From Parvibaculum sp. (GTDB taxonomy: Bacteria; Pseudomonadota; Alphaproteobacteria; Parvibaculales; Parvibaculaceae), in the NCBI GenBank assembly GCA_014359855.1, contig JACIYQ010000354.1:1-5782 (forward strand): 5,782 bases of DNA. Direction: 5' to 3'. A program made the translations under genes and the position numbers. Under the pieces are notes generated by a model. The model made no database searches. It worked only from the letters and a program-made list of their open reading frames with translations, and was not told the origin of the DNA. Position 1 is the stretch's first letter. Each line of letters begins with the position of its first letter. Shown here one piece after another: positions 1 through 4,958 of the stretch.

Positions 1-657
1 CCGAAGGACCGCGACATGGACATGATCTGCGCCATGATCGAGGGCGTGAAGGACATGGGCATGGAAACCTGCATGACGCTCGGCATGCTTTCCGGCCAGC
101 AGGTGCACCGCCTCGCGCAGACGGGCCTCGACTATTACAACCACAATGTCGACACGTCGGAAGAATATTATCCGAACGTCATCAGTACACGGACGTACCA
201 GGACCGGCTCGACACGCTGGAGCGCGTGCGCAATGCGGGCATCAATGTCTGCTCGGGCGGCATTGTCGGCATGGGCGAGAGCGCGGACGACCGCATCGGC
301 ATGCTGATGACGCTCGCGAACCTGCCCGAACATCCGCAAAGTGTGCCGATCAACATGCTGATGCCGATGGAAGGCACGCCGCTTGGCCGCAGCGAAAAGG
401 TGGACCCGATCGACTTCGTGCGCATGATCGCGGTGGCACGCATCGCCATGCCGCAATCGGTGGTGCGGCTCGCGGCGGGGCGCGAACTCATGTCGGCAGA
501 GCAGCAGGCGCTCTGCTTCCTCGCCGGCGCGAACTCGATCTTCGTCGGCGACAAGCTGCTGACCGCGAAGAACCCCGAGGAAGACAAGGACCGCCGCCTG
601 TTCGAGAAGCTCGGCATCGAGCCCATGCCCGCGCATAGCTGCCCGGCGGAGAAGTAG
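1..657 (+). CDS. bioB: Biotin synthase BioB, C-terminal part (5' end outside window)
   Basis: Radical-SAM enzyme that inserts sulfur into dethiobiotin, the last step of biotin synthesis; cytosolic. The frame is open from base 1, giving 218 residues before the TAG at 655-657. Counting from the first codon, C24 in ETCMTLG and C84 in NVCSGGIVGMGE correspond to E. coli C128 and C188, and R156 in VVRLAAGRE to R260; these are three of the four [2Fe-2S] ligands. The dethiobiotin/SAM-site segment YYNHNVDTS is at residues 45-53, and the family-typical NPEEDKD is at 191-197. The radical-SAM CxxxCxxC and the fourth ligand (E. coli C97) lie about 10 or more residues upstream of the window, so roughly 105 residues are missing. 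An internal ATG at 16 is not the start, because family homology already runs through PKDRDM at the window edge. The C-terminus is shorter than in E. coli BioB, which has an extra tail of about 30 residues. The downstream gene is bioA, 156 bases away. Identification is by motif recall and is very secure. Confidence 0.97.
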   Translation, partial: PKDRDMDMICAMIEGVKDMGMETCMTLGMLSGQQVHRLAQTGLDYYNHNVDTSEEYYPNVISTRTYQDRLDTLERVRNAGINVCSGGIVGMGESADDRIGMLMTLANLPEHPQSVPINMLMPMEGTPLGRSEKVDPIDFVRMIAVARIAMPQSVVRLAAGRELMSAEQQALCFLAGANSIFVGDKLLTAKNPEEDKDRRLFEKLGIEPMPAHSCPAEK

Positions 658-690
658 GGACGGGACCGAAGATTCCGTTCCAGCCTTATC

Positions 691-782
691 CGTCATGACC
701 CGGCTTGTCCGGGTCATCCACGTCTTCATTTCTTTTTGTGCAATTAAAGGCGTGGATGGCCCGCATAAAGCGGGCCATGACG
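691..782. repeat. REP/BIME-like pair of inverted hairpin units between bioB and bioA
   Basis: Two 32-base units, 691-722 and 751-782, are inverted copies of each other, separated by a 28-base AT-rich spacer. Each folds alone into a 9-bp stem with a 5-base loop: 695-703 pairs with 709-717, and 756-764 with 770-778. Comparing unit 1 with the reverse complement of unit 2 gives 26/32 identity. Four of the six differences form two compensatory base pairs (A-T versus G-C, and G-C versus C-G); the other two fall in the loop. The units can also pair with each other as one long hairpin. The core, CGTCATG then CCCG...CGGG then CATCCACG, resembles a dispersed intergenic element I know from Rhizobiales-type genomes; the copy number here cannot be seen. 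It starts 33 bases after the bioB stop and may stabilise or end the bioB transcript: unit 1 is followed after ~13 bases by the T-rich tract 727-737. Confidence 0.85.
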
Positions 783-813
783 AATATCAGATAGACAATG
801 GTCCGGAACATCC

Positions 814-2115
814 ATGTCCATTCCGCCGCTCAATCCGCTGATCGACAATCCGCCCGACTGGCTCATGAAAGGTGCGCCGCATCTGTGGCTGCCTTATACG
901 CAGATGCAGACCACGCCGATGGCACTGCCGGTGGTGAAGACCGGCGGCGTGCGCCTCACGCTTGCCGACGGTCGCGAACTCGTGGACGGGATTTCGTCGT
1001 GGTGGACGGCGGCGCATGGCTACAACCATCCGCATATTCGCGAGGCGGTGACCCGCCAGCTCGAAAAGATGCCGCATGTGATGCTGGGCGGGCTCGCGCA
1101 TGAGCCGGCCTGCAGGCTGGCGGCGCGGCTTTCGGAAAAACTGCCGGGCGATCTCGGGCATGTGTTCTTTTCCGAGTCCGGGTCGGTCTCGGTCGAGATC
1201 GCGATGAAGATCGCGGTGCAGTACGGGATCAACCAGGGCAAGCGGGGCCGCACGCGCTTCGTCAGCTTCAAGGGCGGCTATCACGGCGATACGCTGGCCA
1301 CCATGTCGGTCTGCGACCCCGACGAGGGCATGCACACGCTCTTCAAGGGCGTGATCGCCGAGCAGTTCATCTGCGAGTTGCCGGTGGACGCGGAAAAGAC
1401 CGCCGCGCTCGACGCGTTCCTTGGCGCGCATGGCCATGAGATCGCCGCCGTGGTGACCGAGCCCTTGGTGCAGGGCGCGGGCGGCATGCGCTTCCACACG
1501 CCCCAGACGCTGAAAGCGCTTCGCGCGCTTTGCGACAAACACGGATTGCTGCTGATCCTCGACGAGATCTTCACCGGCTTCGGGCGCACGGGCTCAATGT
1601 TCGCCTGCGAGCAGGCCGGCATCGTGCCCGATATCGTGACGCTGTCGAAGGCGCTGACGGGGGGCACCATGGCGCTGGCGGCGACCGTGGCGCGGGCACA
1701 TGTCTTCGAGGCCTTTCTCGGCGAGAGCGCCGGCAAGGCGCTGATGCATGGGCCGACCTATACGGGCAATCCGCTCGCCTGCGCGGCGGCGAACGCCTCG
1801 CTCGACCTGTTCGAGCGCGAGCCCCGGCTTGAGCAGGTGGCGGCGATCTCCGCGCAGCTTTCCCGCGAACTCGAACCCGCGCGCGGGCTGCCCGGCGTCC
1901 GGGACGTGCGGGTCAAAGGCGCGATCGGGGTCATCGAACTCGACAAGATGGGCGATCTCGACGCGATGAAGCGGCGCTTCGTCGAGGAGGGTGTCTGGAT
2001 CAGGCCCTTCGGCAACATCGTCTACACGACGCCGCCGCTTGTCATCGAGCCGGACGACCTTGCCCGGCTGACAGGCGCAATGGTGAAAATCACGGCAGAG
2101 AGGGCGCGGGGCTGA
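814..2115 (+). CDS. bioA: Adenosylmethionine-8-amino-7-oxononanoate aminotransferase BioA
   Basis: PLP-dependent class III aminotransferase converting 7-keto-8-aminopelargonate (KAPA) to 7,8-diaminopelargonate, with SAM as amino donor in the known family; cytosolic, one step before dethiobiotin synthetase. At 433 residues it is close to the usual BioA length. Visible motifs: SSWWTAAHGYNHP (61-73), whose two Trp match the E. coli W52/W53 substrate pocket; GGYHGDT (154-160); LDEIFTGFGRTG with PLP-binding D250 (249-260); TLSKALTGG with Schiff-base K279 (276-284); HGPTYTGNP (312-320); and WIRPFG with R397, matching the substrate-carboxylate Arg. These separate it from other class III aminotransferases such as GABA or beta-alanine enzymes. 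The ATG at 814 puts the family N-terminus (PDWLMKG...HLWLPYTQMQ) at the right distance; the ribosome site is weak (GGAAC just upstream). No bioF or bioD lies between bioB and bioA, and the hairpin element splits the pair, so co-transcription is uncertain. A candidate terminator follows. Confidence 0.97.
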   Translation: MSIPPLNPLIDNPPDWLMKGAPHLWLPYTQMQTTPMALPVVKTGGVRLTLADGRELVDGISSWWTAAHGYNHPHIREAVTRQLEKMPHVMLGGLAHEPACRLAARLSEKLPGDLGHVFFSESGSVSVEIAMKIAVQYGINQGKRGRTRFVSFKGGYHGDTLATMSVCDPDEGMHTLFKGVIAEQFICELPVDAEKTAALDAFLGAHGHEIAAVVTEPLVQGAGGMRFHTPQTLKALRALCDKHGLLLILDEIFTGFGRTGSMFACEQAGIVPDIVTLSKALTGGTMALAATVARAHVFEAFLGESAGKALMHGPTYTGNPLACAAANASLDLFEREPRLEQVAAISAQLSRELEPARGLPGVRDVRVKGAIGVIELDKMGDLDAMKRRFVEEGVWIRPFGNIVYTTPPLVIEPDDLARLTGAMVKITAERARG

Positions 2116-2140
2116 CGCTTCGCTCCATTTCGATGTGTCT

Positions 2141-2175
2141 CCGCCACCACATTTTCTGGTAGTGGAGGCATTTTT
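2141..2175 (+). terminator. Candidate rho-independent terminator after bioA
   Basis: CCGCCACCAC (2141-2150) can pair with GTAGTGGAGG (2159-2168) in a 10-position stem with two mismatches and an 8-base loop, followed two bases later by five T (2171-2175). It begins 26 bases after the bioA stop. Stem plus T-run in this position fits an intrinsic terminator, but the mismatches make it imperfect. Confidence 0.45.
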
Positions 2176-2187
2176 CGCTGCCACATG

Positions 2188-2216
2188 TTGAGCCAGATTG
2201 GGTCACACATTACTCT
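2188..2216 (+). promoter_or_regulatory. Weak sigma70-like promoter candidate upstream of the parA cluster
   Basis: TTGAGC (2188-2193) and TACTCT (2211-2216) are 17 bases apart, with 4/6 and 3/6 matches to the -35 and -10 consensus. It sits after the bioA terminator candidate, in the 258-base gap (2116-2373) that must hold the promoter of the parA cluster if the cluster is transcribed separately. The rest of that gap shows no RNA gene, strong palindrome or convincing protein. The call rests on position as much as on sequence. Confidence 0.2.
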
Positions 2217-2373
2217 CGGCCCGGGGGCTGATTCGGCCTTTTCGATATTCGATCACGCACAAGCTGGCGGATCGCGGGAGCGCGAAAGCTCTTTCCCGGA
2301 TTGCAGCCGGTACGTCCTTTTTGGAATGCCGCAGACGAAGGAATCGCGCGCGGCCGGTTATCGGGATTAAGCC

Positions 2374-3081
2374 ATGCACGTCATCGCGTTTGCGTCCCAG
2401 AAGGGTGGTTCGGGGAAAACCACGCTTGCGGGTCATATCGCCGTCGAGGCCGAGCGCCAGGGCGCCGGGCCCGTGGCGCTGATCGACACCGATCCGCAGG
2501 GATCGCTCTCCCAATGGTGGAACGCGCGCGAGGCCGAACGGCCCTTCTTCGTGCGCGCCTCCGACGAGGGGCTCGAAGCCGACCTCGCAAGGCTGAAGGA
2601 TGGCGGCGTGAAGCTCGTCATCATCGATACGCCGCCCGCCATTACCTCGACCATCGGCCATGTGATCGCGCAGGCCGACCTCATCGTCATTCCGACCCGC
2701 CCGAGCCCTCACGACCTGCGCGCCGCAGGCGCGACCGTGCGGCTCTGCGAGGAAATCGGCAAGCCGCTCGTCTTCGCCGTCAATGGCGCCGCACCCCGCG
2801 CCCGCATCACCACGGAGGCCGTTATCGCTCTCTCACATCACGGCCCGGTGGCGCCGTCGATCCTGCACCAGCGAATCGATTTCGCTTCCAGCATGATCGA
2901 CGGGCGGACCGTCATGGAGATCGGCTCCTCGACAAAATCTCCCGACGAGATATCCGAACTCTGGAGCTTCCTCGAGGACCGGCTCCAGGGCCGCGAAACC
3001 TCACCGCTGACTTCGGGTTCATTCGTTTCCGGGGGTGCCAACGGCAGCTCGCCCGACAGCATTCTCCGGGGCGCCGCCTGA
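2374..3081 (+). CDS. ParA/MinD-family ATPase, orphan type
   Basis: A 235-residue P-loop ATPase of the ParA/Soj/VirC1 group. Such proteins dimerise on ATP, usually bind the nucleoid or membrane, and position a cargo when a partner stimulates ATP hydrolysis. The deviant Walker A box is KGGSGKTT at residues 10-17, with the signature Lys K10 and catalytic K15. The second motif is LIDTDPQGS (36-44) and Walker B is LVIIDTPP (81-88). IPTRPSPHDL (106-115) and VFAVNGAAPRAR (133-144, N137 in the usual base-contact position) are also family-typical. There is no N-terminal DNA-binding extension, so it resembles small ParA (type Ib) rather than plasmid type Ia proteins. Residues ~206-235 are a Gly/Ser-rich, probably disordered tail. 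The start is fixed by an in-frame TAA at 2368-2370, two codons upstream; GGGA at 2363-2366 is a modest ribosome site. Its stop shares a base with the next start (TGATG), implying translational coupling. No parB or parS-like sequence is visible, so a chromosome-segregation label would be unsafe; the cargo is unknown. Confidence 0.9.
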   Translation: MHVIAFASQKGGSGKTTLAGHIAVEAERQGAGPVALIDTDPQGSLSQWWNAREAERPFFVRASDEGLEADLARLKDGGVKLVIIDTPPAITSTIGHVIAQADLIVIPTRPSPHDLRAAGATVRLCEEIGKPLVFAVNGAAPRARITTEAVIALSHHGPVAPSILHQRIDFASSMIDGRTVMEIGSSTKSPDEISELWSFLEDRLQGRETSPLTSGSFVSGGANGSSPDSILRGAA

Positions 3082-4037
3082 TGGCCAAGAAGCCTGCCTC
3101 ATTGACGAGCGACCTGCTTGCGCGCAAGGGTGACGCTGGACCCTCTTCGGTCGATCCGGTTTCGCGCGTCACCATTGCGCCCGGGCGGCAGCCGAATTTG
3201 AGCGGGATCGGCGCCGGCGAGGGTCCGTCCCAGAGGCTCTATGCGAGCCTTGCCACGGAGAGGCCCGAGATGTACGGAACGGACGAGGAAGAACGGCCGA
3301 GGCCGCCCGAACCAGAGATCATCTATACGCCCGAGGAAGAGGATGGCGGCGGACGCGCGCGGCTTGTCGCGGGTGCCTTTGTGGGCCTCGCCCTGCTCGG
3401 CGGCGTCATTGTGGCCCTGTCGCTGAACGATGGCGGCTCGGGCGTTGCGCCCGTTGCGCCGGAGATCACGGCGCTGCCCGACGAAACACCCGCCCCGGCG
3501 GCACCGGCGCAGATGGCGCAAGCGCCGGAAACCCCGGCAACCCCCGAACCCGCCAACGCCGAAGCAACCGTGCCCGGCGCGGCGGAAGAAGCGCCCGGGC
3601 TTCGCGCGAGCGCCGAATCGGCGGAGCCTGCTCCAGCGGAGGCACCTGCCGCAAGCGAAAGCGCGCCGGCCTCGATCACGCCGCCCGCCCCGCAACCGGA
3701 AGCCGCAGCACCGGCCGCCGCCGAACCCGCGCCCGAAAAAGCCGCGGCCGCCGAACCGGCTGCGCCCGCGCCTGTTGCCGCGAGCGGCGGGGCCTATGTG
3801 GTGCAGATCATGGCGCTTCGCGAGGAAGGAACGGCAAAGTCCGCCTGGGCCACGCTCCAGAAGAAGCACCCCGCGATCCTTGGCGGCCATGCGCTCGACA
3901 TCGAGAGGGCCGATCTTGGCGACAAGGGCACCTATTACCGTGTCCGCGCCGCCGGCTTCGAAACGAAGGCCGATGCGCAGTCGGCCTGTTCGAGCCTCAA
4001 ATCGGCCGGGCAGGACTGCCTCGTCAAGGCCAGGTGA
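3081..4037 (+). CDS. Single-pass membrane protein with C-terminal SPOR domain
   Basis: A 318-residue protein read as four parts. Residues 1-93 are cytosolic and polar, with a basic start (KKPASLTSDLLARKG, 3-17) and an acidic patch before the membrane (69-88). Residues 94-115 form one transmembrane helix, with R92 and R94 on its inner side, as the positive-inside rule expects. Residues ~121-235 are an Ala/Pro/Glu-rich low-complexity linker suited to crossing the periplasm. Residues 237-316 are a SPOR domain, from AYVVQIMAL through GTYYRVRAAGF to CSSLKSAGQDCLV, with C303 and C313 placed as in SPOR domains that carry a disulfide. SPOR domains bind denuded glycan strands at division septa (known for the family, not shown here). 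The ATG at 3081 overlaps the upstream TGA, and the frame continues open upstream only as a shadow of the ATPase gene, so MAKKP is the chosen start. The domain layout resembles FtsN, DedD or DamX, but sequence similarity to any of them outside the SPOR domain is not evident. Confidence 0.9.
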   Translation: MAKKPASLTSDLLARKGDAGPSSVDPVSRVTIAPGRQPNLSGIGAGEGPSQRLYASLATERPEMYGTDEEERPRPPEPEIIYTPEEEDGGGRARLVAGAFVGLALLGGVIVALSLNDGGSGVAPVAPEITALPDETPAPAAPAQMAQAPETPATPEPANAEATVPGAAEEAPGLRASAESAEPAPAEAPAASESAPASITPPAPQPEAAAPAAAEPAPEKAAAAEPAAPAPVAASGGAYVVQIMALREEGTAKSAWATLQKKHPAILGGHALDIERADLGDKGTYYRVRAAGFETKADAQSACSSLKSAGQDCLVKAR

Positions 4038-4047
4038 GGACGGCTCC

Positions 4048-4689
4048 ATGGTCGAAGCGGTTATCTGGGATTTCGGCGGCGTGCTGACGTCCAGCCCGTT
4101 CGAGGCCTTCAACCGCTATGAGGCGGAACGGGGCCTCGCGAGGGATTTCATCCGCTCCATCAACGCGGCCAATCCCGACACGAATGCCTGGGCGCTGTTC
4201 GAACGCAGCGAATGTTCGCTCGACGAATTCGACCGCCTGTTCGCGGCGGAATCCGAAGCGAAGGGCGCCCGTATCCCCGGCCGCGACATCATCGAGCTTC
4301 TGTCGGGCGACATCCGGCCCGAGATGGTCACCGCGCTGAAGCGCTGCAAGGAACGCGCGAAGGTCGGCTGCATCACCAACAATGTTTCCGCCGGCGAAGG
4401 CGCCGGCATGGCGCGCAGCCATGAAAAGGCCGCCGCCGTTCAGGAGATCATGTCGCTCTTCGATCATGTGATCGAAAGCTCCAAGGCCGGCATCCGCAAG
4501 CCCGATCCGCGCATCTACGAGATGGCCTGCGGCGCGCTCGGCGTTTCCGCTGCGGCAAGCGTCTATCTCGACGATCTCGGCATCAACCTGAAGCCCGCCA
4601 GGGCGCTCGGCATGACGACGATCAAGGTGGTGACGCCGGAACAGGCGCTGCGCGATCTCGAAGCGGCGGTCGGATTCTCCGTCACTTGA
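4048..4689 (+). CDS. HAD-superfamily hydrolase (subfamily IA, epoxide-hydrolase-N/ACAD10-like)
   Basis: A 213-residue cytosolic HAD protein. Motif I is AVIWDFGGVLTS with nucleophile D8; motif II is CITNN with T110; motif III is GIRKPDPRIY with K151; motif IV is VYLDDLGIN with D175 and D176. A helical cap of about 80 residues lies between motifs I and II, as in subfamily IA (C1 cap). The second Asp of the usual DxD phosphatase signature is replaced by Gly (G10), as in the DFGGV/DMGGV group that includes ACAD10-like N-terminal domains. Some HAD proteins lacking this Asp, such as E. coli YihX, are still phosphatases, so activity is possible but the substrate cannot be named. The start at 4048 is preceded by TGAGGA, overlapping the upstream stop, 7 bases before the ATG; homology begins right at MVEAVIWDFGG. 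The 10-base gap to the SPOR gene suggests one transcript, though a link to the ParA/SPOR function is inference. Confidence 0.88.
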   Translation: MVEAVIWDFGGVLTSSPFEAFNRYEAERGLARDFIRSINAANPDTNAWALFERSECSLDEFDRLFAAESEAKGARIPGRDIIELLSGDIRPEMVTALKRCKERAKVGCITNNVSAGEGAGMARSHEKAAAVQEIMSLFDHVIESSKAGIRKPDPRIYEMACGALGVSAAASVYLDDLGINLKPARALGMTTIKVVTPEQALRDLEAAVGFSVT

Positions 4690-4718
4690 GCCACCTCGCG
4701 AAAGAGCCGTACGTAAGC

Positions 4719-4752
4719 TTCTCCCCAAAAGAATAATCGAACATGGGGAGGA
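4719..4752 (+). promoter_or_regulatory. Leader with strong Shine-Dalgarno inside a possible hairpin
   Basis: GGGGAGGA at 4745-4752 is a near-ideal ribosome site 7 bases before the ATG at 4760. It can pair over its full 8 bases with TTCTCCCC at 4719-4726 (one U-G wobble), leaving an 18-base loop. The loop contains AATAAT (4732-4737), a 5/6 match to a -10 box, but without a good -35 element. The ribosome site is convincing; hairpin control and promoter are speculative. It suggests that the short frame behind it kept the leader of a real gene. Confidence 0.35.
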
Positions 4753-4759
4753 TGTTCCG

Positions 4760-4942
4760 ATGCTCAGGCGGCCGATCTCGCGCTACACGAAGCCCAGTGT
4801 GGCGACGCAGCTCAAGGTTCTCTTCGAGGACCTGCTCCGCCGTTCCCCGGACATTCACGTCTCGGGACCGGCCCGGCGCATGCGCTCGAACTTCATCTAC
4901 GGGTTGAAGGAGATGCCGGTCGCCTATACGCCCGGGGCCTGA
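4760..4942 (+). pseudogene. Cytochrome P450 C-terminal remnant
   Basis: A 60-codon frame. From about residue 17 to 59 it reads like the end of a bacterial cytochrome P450: QLKVLFEDLLRR is the end of the L helix, then PDIHVSGPARRMRSNF and GLKEMPVAYTPG are the usual C-terminal strands and finish. P450s are about 400 residues or more, and the heme-binding FGxGxHxCxG that should stand just before this segment is absent; residues 1-16 show no P450 match that I recognise. The catalytic protein is therefore gone. The frame still has an excellent ribosome site and an ATG, which fits an internal deletion joining the 5' end of a P450 gene to its 3' end. A chance start upstream of a 3' fragment is the alternative. 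The peptide could still be translated but cannot bind heme. It lies 70 bases after the HAD gene and 6 bases before the stop of the convergent hydroxylase. Confidence 0.75.
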
Positions 4943-4943
4943 G

Positions 4944-4958
4944 GCCGCTCAGAGCGGC
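4944..4958. terminator. Short GC hairpin between convergent genes
   Basis: GCCGCT (4944-4949) and AGCGGC (4953-4958) form a perfect 6-bp stem with a 3-base loop, exactly where the P450 remnant and the minus-strand hydroxylase gene meet; it overlaps the hydroxylase stop codon. Neither strand has a following T-run, so it may only pause or protect the 3' ends. Confidence 0.3.

Noticed and set aside
785..793. TATC-A-GATA palindrome 20 bases before the bioA start, considered as a BioR operator.
   Set aside because: It matches the BioR consensus TTATMKATAA poorly and a 4-bp palindrome is expected by chance.
787..2184. Long minus-strand frames opposite bioA (787-1542 and 1594-2184).
   Set aside because: bioA is complete with all catalytic motifs on the plus strand; the antisense translations are Arg/His-rich shadows.
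2185..2370. A 61-codon plus-strand frame filling most of the gap before the ParA gene.
   Set aside because: No ribosome site, no recognisable motif, and its composition does not look like a protein; its TAA only happens to be the stop that limits the ParA start.
2301..3080. An upstream extension of the SPOR frame through the whole ParA gene (to 2301).
   Set aside because: It is an Arg-rich, out-of-frame translation of the ParA coding sequence; the ATG at 3081, coupled to the ParA stop, gives the sensible protein.
3430..4047. An N-terminal extension of the HAD frame to an ATG at 3430.
   Set aside because: That stretch is a Pro/Arg-rich out-of-frame reading of the SPOR linker; HAD homology begins at 4048, which has its own ribosome site.
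3099..4112. A 337-codon minus-strand frame opposite the SPOR gene, rich in Gly and Arg.
   Set aside because: It is the complement of the Ala/Pro/Glu-coding low-complexity region, which creates long stop-free antisense frames in GC-rich DNA; no motif supports it.
4024..4728. A 234-codon minus-strand frame opposite the HAD gene.
   Set aside because: The plus strand encodes an intact HAD protein with all motifs; the antisense product shows no family features.
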